Assembly: GCA_004335835.1 (NCBI GenBank)
Contig: RWJK01001781.1
Span: 1 to 63,523 of the forward strand
DNA length: 63,523 nt
Reading direction: 5' to 3'
From: Scenedesmus sp. ARA3
Taxonomy: Eukaryota > Chlorophyta > Chlorophyceae > Sphaeropleales > Scenedesmaceae
Within the stretch, counting starts at the first letter, position 1. Each line of letters begins with the position of its first letter. Positions 16,501-26,856 of the stretch are shown here, piece by piece. A program made the translations under genes and the position numbers. Under the pieces are notes generated by a model. The model was not told the origin of the DNA. It saw only the letters and a program-made list of their open reading frames with translations, and did not search any database.

Positions 16501-17381
16501 CACTCTCGACACTGTTGCTGTTGCTGTTGCTGCCGCTGCCGCTGCTGCGTTGTTGCAGCATGTGCTGCCGAGGACACAGGTGAAGCCGGCGCAGCGCTAC
16601 CGCATCTTCTTCAAGTTCAAGCGGCGCCAGCAACAGCCGCACAGCCGCAAAGACAGCAGCAGGAGCGGCGGCAGCAGCAGCAGCAGCAGTAGCAGCAGCA
16701 GCAGCGATGACGACAGCGGCATGAGTGCTGCTGCTGCTGCTGCTGCTGACGGTCCCGCTGTGCTGTCGCTGAAGCTGTACGAGGTGCTTGTTGACAGCGA
16801 GGCGCTGGAGCGGCTGTGGAGCAGGCTGCAGCCGGGCAGCACCATCGGGCTCAAGACGCAGGTGGGCTGCAGCCTGCAGGCGCAGAACCATGTGTGCTGT
16901 GGCAGCACTTGTGCTGAGGCTCGCCTGGCATGCATGCAGTGCTGTGACTGCTTCACAGCAGCACAGTTGCAGTCGTAACGTGACAACTTGCTGCCTCAGG
17001 AGCCACGGCATGGCACCGTGCTGCATCCAGCCTTGCTGCACTCCTTTCCTCTGCTGAATTGCTGCCTGCCCATGCCAACGCTGCTGCTGCTGCTGCTGCT
17101 GCCGCCAGGCCCACGCGCTGGCGGAGCTGCAGGCGCGGCTGCAGCTGCACAACAGGCTCAACGCGCTGGAGCTGGCAGCGCTGCAGGACTGGGCCACGGC
17201 CCACTACCAGCAGCCAGGCGGCAGCGCCTGGGCCGGCAGCCCGCCGCTGCCCAGCCGCAGCCAGCTGTGGGAGGAGCGCGGGCTGCTGCGGCAGGTGACA
17301 GCGCAGCTGGTGACGGCGCCGCTGCTGCAGCAGCAGGCACAGCCGTACACGGGGCTGGCGCTGCCTGCAGGGGGCGTCTAG
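12187..17381 (+). CDS. Cysteine-cluster protein, CxC5/CxC6-like (KDZ-transposon-associated), 5' end unresolved
   Basis: Ten exons with all phases consistent: 12187-12360, 12705-13018, 13351-13788, 13942-14129, 14264-14638, 14777-14856, 15136-15431, 15708-16146, 16559-16861, 17109-17381 (about 959 residues plus an undetermined N-terminus). Exon 1 has KVCDACEIAVGPHYYYKRG; exons 1-2 continue into FVQRRLIETLYLNVFQHGMS and SVSAAAKSYLD. This order (CxxC, tyrosine patch, helix, G.S...A..Y) is how I recall CxC5. Exons 4-5 have LDATINLQVHVCGIPGC, then RLIEKGTDLWCGEH, then CEQPPQPGSCFCSQHQHM, as in CxC6. Exons 6-7 join as ECLY-CGDCC. The C-terminal half (PLVIIYNDAAAMLQYLEG, EWSVDMLRFLP, RHKMRNKLIRRIRKEH) is not recognised. 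Exon 3 holds long polyglutamine. A domesticated or transposon-derived origin is inference. Confidence 0.6.
13019..13085 (+). repeat. (GTGA)n tetranucleotide repeat starting at a splice donor
   Basis: An imperfect GTGA/GAGT array that begins with the 5' splice site of the intron after exon 2 of the cysteine-cluster gene. It supplies many tandem GTGAGT-like donors. Only the first (after 13018) keeps the frame with the next exon in the model. Confidence 0.8.
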
Positions 17382-18160
17382 CGCGGGCAGCAGATGCAGT
17401 CCAGCCAGACTGCACTGTAGTGCTGGCTGCAGATGCCGCGCCTGGCTGCTTGTTGCATGGCTGGTTGCGGCAGCAGCTGCAGTTGGACGGCGTGTAGCGT
17501 CTGAGCCGCTTGCGCCATGCAATGGTGCTGCAGAGCCTGTAGCTGGGTTGCATGGGCAGGCAATCAGCAATTATGGTTCAGTCCCTGGTGCGGGTCGCGC
17601 GGCACAGCACTTGTATACGGCCGTGAAAACACCTGCCAGCGTGCCTGGCACCGTGTCACAGGGGCCGAGCTGCAGCTGCAGCTGCTGACTGCAACAGTTC
17701 TGAGGTTGCAGTTACAGCTGCTTACTGGTAGTTGCTGCGCCAGGATTTGCACGCGACTGTTATGATAAGGGCGCAGTGGCGCGGATGTTGTAACGCTCAC
17801 TGGGCCTCAGCGGCTGGCAGCTGTATTATGAAATTTTGGGTGGGCTGCCACATGCACTTGGCTGCTAAACTGCTGTCCCGTTCGCTTCAATCCACCGCAG
17901 CATTGCTGCGCAAGAAGCCAGCGTGTCAAACACACCAGCAGGCCAGCAGTGCCCCCCTCTGTTGAGCCCCAACGGGCAGCAGAGCGTCGTTGCTATGGCA
18001 TACTTGAAACCAAAGATACATGTATAGGGCTGTTACACCACGCTCAAGACAACTGGCTCGAGCTCGACTGTGGGAAACTTACGCTGCACACTTCATCACC
18101 ACTGTTATACAGTTCAAAACAAAGGCAACATGCTCCTAGCTGCTACCATTGACACGACTA
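17382..18160. other. Convergent 3' intergenic region
   Basis: Lies between two gene 3' ends. Holds candidate TGTAA signals for both directions (17789-17793 on plus, 18033-18037 on minus). No coding feature seen. Confidence 0.5.
18033..18037 (-). terminator. Candidate TGTAA poly(A) signal of PEX14
   Basis: TGTAA on the minus strand, about 124 bases past the PEX14 stop. TGTAA is the usual volvocine/chlorophyte polyadenylation element; five bases alone are weak evidence. Confidence 0.35.
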
Positions 18161-19669
18161 TCACGCCAGTGCAGCCTCCACGCCTTGCTCGTTCTCAGAG
18201 GCTGCCACCACGTTTGCCACTGCACTCGCAGCCACACCAGCAACCACCTGCTCAGCGCTGGGCACTGCCGCGCCTGCGCCGCCAACTGCTGGCCCTGCGC
18301 CCGTCCTGCTGCTGCTGCTGCCGCTGCTGCCTGGGCGCGCCACCACAGTTGCTGCCGGCGGCGGCGGCGGCCTCCAGGGCGCATCGCTGCTGCCTGGGTC
18401 GTGGCCCAGCAGGTGTGACAGGTCATACGCGGCACCTGCTTTCTCCATGCTCTTGTGGCGCGAGCTGGCAGCAGCAGCCTCCAGACTGTCCACAATGCTG
18501 CTGGCACTGCCTGGCCCTGCTGCTGCTGGTGCAGCGTAAGAGCTGGCTGCTCCTGCCGTGCTGTAGCTACTGTATCCATCAGCGGCCCCGAAGCCATTGC
18601 TGCCACCATAGTACGGCTGCTGCTGCTGCTGCTGGAAGAAGTTATCTTCAACAGCTGATGGAGCAGCGCTGGCAGCTCCGTATGCCGCGGGTGTGCTGCC
18701 TGTGTTGCTGCTGACGCTGCTGCGCTCCCATGGCTGCAGCGTGTAAAACAGCGCAGCAATGCACAACAGCAGGGCGTCAGCGCACAACCAAAACTCGCTA
18801 GCCGTGCAACCTGAGCAGCACACAGCAGCAGTTGTCAACAAGCAACAAGCGGGCGCCTGACACATGCTGTAGGTTCTAGACAAGCAGCGCCCCTGCTGCT
18901 GCTGCCGCCGGCCGCACCTTGCCGCGTGGCGCCAGCTGAGGCGCGCTGATGGGCCTGGCGGGGTCAGGCGGGGAGTCGTCGATGTCCGTCTGGCAGCAGC
19001 ACAGCAGCACAGCAGCACAGCAGGCAGGCAGGCAGAGGTGACATACAGGTGACCATGCGCGCAAGACTGGCGCATGCTGCTGAGAGCAGCAACGGCTAGA
19101 CAAGCTGACGCTGCTCGTTCGCACAAGAGGGGTCTGCCCCGACACACAGCTTGCTGGGCTGCATCTGAACTGGAGCACATGCGCATCGCGAATGCACATG
19201 ACGCAGCCGCTGCCAACAGCCGCCCTCACCCGCACGTTGGGTGGCGTGATGCCTGCGCGCACCATCTCCATCACCTGCAGCAGACCACTGGAGCAGCAGC
19301 AGTGAGTGGCACACCGGCAGCGGCAGCGGCAGCAGCAGCACGCGGCCAACATTCCAGGTGCAAGACAGCCGCAGCAGGTTAGCAACCAGCACCAGGATGA
19401 GCCAGCAACTCCAAAGCAGCATCAGGCGTGACGAGGCAGACCCTCAGCACAGCTGCGACCTACCACACATGCAGCCACAGCATGAAGCAGTAGCCCTTTC
19501 CCAAATGCACGCCCTGCCCCAGCCCACCTGCTGTGCCTGCACGCGCACGCTGGCTGCTGCCGCTGCTGGCGCCCCACATCGCGTCACTGCCAGCCTGCAT
19601 GCCGCGGGGCACCACCTCAAAGCCCCCAGCAGGGCCAGCGCCAGCACCACCGATGCTACTGGCCGCACC

Positions 19670-19718
<49 letters not shown>

Positions 19719-21333
19719 GCTGCGCTGTAGTTGCTGGCGCTGCTGTAGCCAGGGCCACTGGTGCCGCCGCCTGACCGGATCGCAGCGCCCTGAGAGGGGT
19801 CTGCATACGGGTCCCAGCCGCGCACATTGCTGGAGTACTGCTGCTGCTGCTGGCGCTGCGAGCCGCCAGATCCTGCTGCTGCTGCGCCAGGGGACTGGCA
19901 GCGCAGCTGCTCGTCGTATATAACGCGCTGCTGGTGGAAGGAGATGCTGCTCTGCGCCTCCCCTGGGCCGCCATACGCGCCCGAGCCGCCTGCGACACGC
20001 ACCGCCTGGCTGCTGCCCGGCCACTGCTGCTGCTGCTGCTGCAGTGCTGCTGCCAGCCCCTGCATGCTGTCCAGCAGCTGCTGCTGGCCCTCGGAGAGGC
20101 TCTGCAGCGCCGCAGTCAGTGCGGCGGTGCGTGCCGCCTCCGCCTCCTGTGCTGCGCGGCGCGAGGCTGTGAGCTGGTGCGCCCAGGCGGTGACGCGCGG
20201 CGCCAGCAGCTGGTGCAGCCCGTACAGGCTTGCTGCTGCCACGCCCAGGCCCAGCACAACCTGCGGTGCGGGGCAGAGCCCAGAAATGCGCGCAGAGATT
20301 AAGGGCAGTGGGGTGAAACGACGTGCTTGCACAGGCAGTGCATGGGTTTGCTAGGGTGCAACAGAATGCGCATGCACGCTGTATGGTGGCATGCAAGCAA
20401 GCTCGATGCAGCAGCGTGGACAGCAGCGGCTGCCGATGTTACGCATGGCACGAGTAACATCCAGCAGCAGCAACATATCATGTGTTGCTGGGCCAGCCAT
20501 GCTAGCATGGGCCTTGGTCAGCACGGCAAATGCAACGCGTGCTTACACAGGCTGCATATGCATGCAGGTGCCAACTGCCTCACTGCGATTTTATCAAGCA
20601 TCAGGTGCGACCTGATGGTTGATAATCGTTGCTAAAACCAAGCATCTGGACCATGCTGGTGCTGCCAAGCGTGTGCACACCTGGGTCCAGCGCACAGGCT
20701 GTTGGGGAGGTGCCATCAGCTGCTGCTGCTGCAGTGGCACCAGTGCGCCAGGCTGTGTAGGCTGTGGCACCAGCGCCTGGCTCGCAGGGACGGCATGTGC
20801 CGGCTGTTGCTGTGTGTACGTGACAAGGTTGTTGGCGCCATACGTGGCCGTGGCTGTGGTGGCCGGCATTGCTGCTGTTGCAGGGGCAGGTGCAGCAGCT
20901 GCTGCAGGCGCCTCTGGCACGCGCTTGAAAGCCTCGTCGATTTCCGCGTTTGTAAGTCCTTTCTTCTCCAGAAATGAACGCTTGGCAGAGACTGGAGAGC
21001 CACGTACCTGCGCTCGTTGTCCGCATCAGCATGTTCCGGTGCAGGCACCACGACGAGAGCAGCAGGGAGAGAAAGGATGTCCGTCAGGCTTCGACCAGAG
21101 AGCGAATCCGGATATTTTTAGCTCCGGATGAGATGGTCAGCTGCCAGATCCAGCAGTGTCCGCTACCTTACCTTGGGATGGCTCAGGAAGGCCACAGCAT
21201 TCTGGATCTGATCCTCCCGCAGGCTAGCTGCCTCGAAAGATGCTACAGCTTGGTCAGCAGCAGGCTGAGGAGCTGCAGGTGCACTGCTAGCCCCGGGCAG
21301 ACCTGTCCCGCTGCTCTCATCAGCATCTGACAT
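18161..21333 (-). CDS. PEX14: Peroxin 14, peroxisomal docking protein (plant type)
   Basis: PEX14 docks the cargo receptors PEX5/PEX7 at the peroxisomal membrane. The start is the ATG at 21333. Exon 1 (21172-21333) ends REDQIQNAVAFLSHPK and exon 2 (20681-21007) continues VRGSPVSAKRSFLEKKGLTN then EIDEAFKRVP, together the hallmark Pex14 N-terminal receptor-binding domain. Exon 3 (5' end 20260) starts with a membrane segment (VVLGLGVAAASLYGLHQLLA) followed by a coiled coil rich in Ala, Glu and Gln. Later exons give MEMVRAGITPPNVR, TDIDDSPPDPARPISAPQLA and PWERSSV, resembling the plant PEX14 C-terminal half. The rest is Ser/Gly/Ala/Gln-rich and ends at 18161. The 3' edge of exon 3 (near 19528) is uncertain because phase with the next exon is not settled. 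Identity is secure. Confidence 0.92.
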
Positions 21334-23374
21334 TTGCAGGAACACCAGTGGGACTTCACAGCAGCACCTGTCAAAAGCTACTGTAGCGATTTGAACAAGG
21401 CAGTCACCAAGATCAGCATGTCAAGACGCGCAGATTATAGTACATCAAGGCGCGCAGCAGACAGTGGTGCCAGGTGACACGTCATGTGACTAACACTTGT
21501 TACATTTCATGAAACCTCACACTCCCCTACAACAGCACTAGCAGGGCGTGGTCTCGACGCCCAGCAATTTACGTGCTTCAAGCTGCATAGCCGCATCCCA
21601 GTCAGCATTCCAGGAAATGATGTGCTCTAGACAACAGCAACACGGCCCCATCATGGGGCATGATGCCTGAGGGTGTACTACACTCAGAGAGTCACCTGCG
21701 CATCCACAGACCTTTGCGCCTGGTGCACTGACGCAGGTGCAGCCCCCAATACCGTCCCTGCCTGCCCCACAGTCACAACAGTGCCGAATGAAGAAATGAC
21801 AATTGTCAATTTGACCCCGTGACACCACAGATGTTGCACCCTGCAGACCCCTGTCAGGAAGCAGCCGCAAAAAACCGCCACAGAAGACGCGTGGCATGAG
21901 CAGGCAACACTGCTGCATCTGCTTAGTCTATGAAACAGAAGCAATGACGCCTGTGCTGCAGCAGAGCAACTTTCTCTACCCAAGACCAAACCACCCTGCA
22001 CTGAGCAAACACATAACAGCATGCAAAACAACAGCAAGAGGACTCCAAAATAACTCAGCCGCTGATGGGTTTGCAACAGAAGGGTCTGATGATACAGGCA
22101 AAGAGTGTGTTGCGAAAGGTGAGCGGCTTGGGTCAGCCTGCAGCTGCATTGTATGCTGTTAGAGCACTTCACAAAAACATGCCGTGGCAGCGTCACTTGC
22201 ACTGCACTACAATGTGGCCGCATGATAGGTAACAAATGCAGATTCCAGGAAGATGAACAGCTCACAACACACAACAGGACACATTTTTTCCGTTCAAACC
22301 AAACAACTACACAGAACCGCGTCCCCCCCACGCCTGCACCGAGCCGGCCGCCTGGCTGTAAGCAGGAAGCAGCTGGATGCCACATCGCACCACAACCGCT
22401 GCGCAACACAAAAATAACATGCATGTGCAGCCGCTGCAAGCGCAAGGAGATCTCTCGCTCACATGGCATAGGCTGTTGGTGGCCGCACCAGCAAACAAAC
22501 ACCACACCACATCACCTCACCAGCGCCCCTTGCAGCAGCCCCATGTGCGCAGACAGCCATGCAAGAGCCGAACCTGCCTGCTGCTTGCACCTGCCCGATC
22601 AGCACTTGCTGAACAGTTCTTCTTCCTCCCTCTGCTAACACCCCAGTACAAATACTCCAGCACAAACACCCCAGCACAAAGCCTCACACCTTCATGCACA
22701 GTGCTGCCAGCTCCCAGAGCTGTGGCGCCCTACAGAGCCTGCACAGCAGCTGATAAACAGCATGGCACGCAGCAGCCGGTCTGCAGAACACGGCTCACGC
22801 GCATTTCCCCACGCAAGCAGTACAGGCAGCATGCACCAGAACTCGCCAAGCGCGTGCACTCAGATTGCCTGGCAGAGCAGCATCTGCTTGCTGCGCAAGT
22901 AACACCAAATGCACAGTCATAAACAACCCCCTGAGAGATTGAGCGCCAGATGCGTCGGCAGGCATGAGGAACCTATCCCCTGCAGTAGCACCATGCCCAA
23001 ACATGCGCAACCCTCACAAATCTGTGTGCTGTACTGCCACCAACTGGATGCGCTCCATGTGCAGCTCGCCTCGCATGCCTCGCTCACACACAACAGAACA
23101 GCACCCCTGCCCCTCAGACAAACTGACCACACCAAGCAACATGTGCAGAGCCTACAGCCCATATGTAGATGCAGCACTCTGGGCACGATCGCACCCCACA
23201 CCACTGGCCCTCAGCTGCACTGTGCAACCCTGCGCTGTGACGCCAGCATAGCTCCATAATGCATCTCAGCAATTCACAATCGTTGTTGCAGCCAGCATGC
23301 ACAGGCACGCACGACCGCCCACCCATCAACACGCATTGCAATGCGTACAACTCCATCATTCTAGCTACACCCAG
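21334..23374. other. 2.0-kb gap between PEX14 and the next minus-strand gene
   Basis: Contains the PEX14 promoter side and probably a long 3' UTR of the upstream gene. A 273-codon cysteine-rich minus frame (21684-22505) exists but lacks any conserved feature. Nothing else was seen. Confidence 0.45.
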
Positions 23375-25662
23375 CTACTGCTGCGCGACCAGCCCCAAGC
23401 CTGGCGCTGCAAGAGCCTGCAGCAGCGCCCCGGCAGCAAAGCCACCCCCCTGCAGCAGCCCAGGCGCGATGCCACCTAGCGGCATGCCAGCAGGGATGCC
23501 GGGTGCGGGCCGCACAGCAGCAGCGCCATCGGCGCCATGCTGCTGGCTCAGCAGCTGCAGCAGCAGTTCAGATGATGGCCCAGCCCCCAGGGATGCTGCT
23601 GCAGGCATGCCCAGCAGCGGCAGTGGCAGTGAGGCCGCCCCCTGGGGCAGCAGGGGCAGCAGACCCATGGAGCTCGCTGCTGCTACTGCTGCCAGCGGTC
23701 CAGGCAGTGCGTGCGCTTGCAGCAGGCTCGGCAGCATGCTAGCCTGGCTTGCTGCGGCTGCTGCTGCTGCAGCTGCCAGCGCAAGGCCGGGCGGCAGCAC
23801 ACCAGCAGCAGCAAGCCAGTTGGGAAGAGGTGGCGCTGGAGGCAGCTGCAGCTGTGGCAGCACCGCCGCCTGCTGCTGCTGCTGCAGCATGCCGGGTGAG
23901 TCCTGCCGCCGCTGCCTCTTGCAGGGGCTGCCGCCGTCAGCTGCATCCATGGGCCTCGGGGGACTGCTCTTGCGCTGACACGCCAGCGCCTGCTGCTGCT
24001 GCTGCTGCTCTGCACCGTTTGCCACAGTGGTGGCCGCAACCTGCTGCTGCTGCTGCTCCTTGGCTTCCTGCTCCCTGCGTCCAGCTGCAATCATGTTTGC
24101 TATGTACACATGCCAATAGCAGCCCTTCACCGCCGGCCGCTTCACTGCCACAGGCATAGAATGCACAGGAGGCGGCGGCTGTGCTGGCGCTGCAACCGGC
24201 AGCAGCGGCAGCTGCTGCTGCTGCACAGCAGCGTGTGGCAGGCCTACGGACAACAGGCCCAGCAGCTCTGGCAAGCCGGGCTGCTGCTGAGGCTGCTGCT
24301 GTAGCTGCAAGGGCACCAGGGGTTGAGCACTGCTCAGACTAGCTGCAGCTGCGGCTGCAGCAGGGCCGTAACTGCTGGCCTGCAGCAGTGATGCAAGCTG
24401 TGCCTGCAGCAGCGGCTGGTGCAAGCCCACCGCTGCCACTGGCGCATGCACTGCCTGCTGCCGCTGCACAGCCAGCAAGGCCTCGCTGTGAAGGCCGGCA
24501 AGCGGCTCAAAGCCAGCACTGTACTGCTGCTGCTGCTGCTGCAACACTTGGCCATTGTGCTGTTGCTGCTGCATCCTGCTGCCATTCCTGGCTGCCTGTT
24601 GCAGCTGTTGTGTGCCTCCTGGTGCCAGCTCCTGCATGTCCACAGGGTGGGCCCCAGGGTGGATGTCATCCAAGGGCGATCCCTGCTGCTGCTGCTGCTG
24701 CTGCTGCTCGGGTGCTGCCAGCGCGCCCTGGCAGCCGTCTGAGCTCACATCTGAGCCAGGGCTGGGCTGCCTGACGCCGCCAGCAGCAGCCAGCCAGCCC
24801 GCACTGAGCTGCTTGGGCACAGCTGCTGCCTCAGCTGTGAAAGAGCTGCCCTTGCTGTGCTGTCCCTGCTGCTGCTGCTGCATCTGCTTGGGCGAGTGCG
24901 GGGTGCTGGGCAGCTGTGGCTGCACAGGCTGGTGCTCCAGCTGGCAGCTGCTGGCGCTCAGGAAGCAGAGCGCCTCCAACGCCTCACGCTCGTCCTGCAG
25001 TCAAAGCAAGCATAAGCAAGCATTTGGGGATCAGCTGTGGCAGGTTGCAAGAGGCGTAGGTTGACTCGCACATGCACTGGGTGTGACATGTGCAAGGATA
25101 CACAACACATCACAAAGGCATGAGCTTCGCGCCAGGAAGTTCAGCCCGCAAAGGGACTCAGTGCTACCCTAAGAGTCAAAGGCAGCTGCGGGACTTCCAG
25201 CCAGCTGCCAACTGACCTCATCCTCCAGCAGGACCAGCTGCAGCACCCTGCTGGTCTGCCACGTGTTGACCCCTGCTGCTGGGCCACCTGCAGGGCAGAC
25301 GAGCAGGCAGAAACGTGCTTCAGAAAGTTGTAAAATGGTCCCGAACGGACCGAACAGCTGCTTGCTTCATCCAGGCAAACGCCCGCCACCCACCTGTTCC
25401 CCGTGTCCGGCCACGCCGCGGCACACTGCAGCCCAGCGCCTGCTCGTCCGCTGACGCAACAGTATTGACCCGTGGACCCTGCACAAATGAACCAGGCAAA
25501 ATTAGACCTGCAAAGCGCAAGAAAATCAATGCGTGTGTGGTTGAGCAGCGAGGTGCTCCTTACCTTGCTGCCGCGTGTTGCTCTGGCACCTGGACGTAAG
25601 AGATCATCGCTACCAGTACGCCTACGCCTGCCTGTGCTCGCCGAAGAAAAACCGGGGTCCAT
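23375..25662 (-). CDS. Unrecognised Gln/Ala-rich protein, 624 aa
   Basis: Four exons with closing phases: 25564-25662, 25394-25478, 25217-25287 and a large 23375-24994. The ATG at 25662 gives MDPGFSSASTGRRRRTGSDD; the frame stays open upstream, so an earlier start is possible. Exons 1-2 are basic (GRRRRTG, PRRGRTRG). The exon 3-4 junction encodes a compact conserved-looking helix, WQTSRVLQLVLLEDEDEREA then LEALCFLSAS. The remainder is low-complexity Gln/Ala/Leu/Pro with one short ordered island, RPAVKGCYWHVYIANMI, followed by EQEAKEQQ, and a basic patch PCKRQRRQDSPG that could be a nuclear signal. The composition resembles a transcriptional regulator, but I do not recognise a family. The exon 3 donor (GTCAGT) is weaker than others here. 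Confidence 0.7.
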
Positions 25663-26856
25663 CGACTCCAAGCCCAGCTGCAGCTCAAGCCGCATTAGCA
25701 CTTCGTTTACTGCAATACACAGAGTCCAAAACATTTGATACAAAAGTCACATCAGCTTGGCGAGGCAGGCAACATGCAAATCGAATCCAGCGGTCAGCTG
25801 CTGTCCACCAAGCGCCCTTACCTCAGTGCTTTATCTGTGTCATAGCTTTGATTCAAACTGCCATTGCAGGCCTCACACAGCGTGCACAGGCCAGTTGCTG
25901 CCTCCACCCACAAAAGTCTGGTTCAACAGATCGCAGCTGACACGAAACTTTTGTGTAAATGAAAGGGCTTTGACGCTTTATGGAGCCTTTTATGCGAGGT
26001 TGCGCTGCCGCGACTGCTTGACACAGCTCAATCTTCCTTTTTGCAGAGCGTCACACGCTGACCGATTTGGTCGACAATTGTTGGTAACTCTTGCCTTTTT
26101 CTCACGCCTGCAAGTCGTGTTGTGTGGTCAAAGGCGGGGAAGAATCAGGCGAAGACCCGCGATACACTGACAACATGACACTATCAGATATTCTAGGTCT
26201 CTGGGTCAGCCTGGCTGGGCCAGGATGTGATCAGCGGATGCTTCAAAGGAGGCGTTCCTTGTGTTGCTTTTTGGTTTGATTGTTTAACAGTCTTTTACAT
26301 TGGCTGTTGCGGCTGTGCAAGCATCGCATTCACACCATGGTACCAGCTCCAGTACATTTGCAGCAGAACGCCTCCGGGGGCGATCACATCATGGCTTGAA
26401 CAGCTGACTGCACTGTATTTTTTACAAATAGATCGTTCCAGAAAGAAAACCAAAATATGAGTTGCTTTGTGACCTTCATCAATGATAGCTTAAACCAAGT
26501 CCCCGCCATCCCACCCTGAGCAAGCATGCTGCCACGGCTCACAGCATGGCAATGGAATAGAGCACAACGAGTTGACAGGGTGTCTGGCACAGCTTGTTTG
26601 CAGTGAAACCAGCCTCATCACTCAGCACCTCCTAACAGACCAAAAATCAGACAATATGTCAACTGCAACTGCACTGCAATGCTCGACCGTCAACAAGCTG
26701 AATCCCTCCAACAGCCCTGCCGCAGGGCAGCGGCTGCACACAACACCTGCTGCCGCCCAACACAAAGGCTTGCTGAAGCGGCCACGACCTGCGCATCCCC
26801 TCAGCCAGCAGCTGCACACTGCCTGCTGCTCAAGTCTTGCATGTGGCTGCCCTGGC
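25663..26856. other. 1.2-kb intergenic region
   Basis: Holds the promoter of the minus-strand gene ending at 23375 and the 3' flank of the TMEM205-like gene. It is A/T-richer near 26280-26480. No gene seen. Confidence 0.45.

Noticed and set aside
21684..22505. 273-codon minus-strand cysteine-rich frame
   Set aside because: Cys and Ser come from TGC/TGT-rich composition; no motif, no exon structure. More likely the 3' UTR of the gene ending at 23375.
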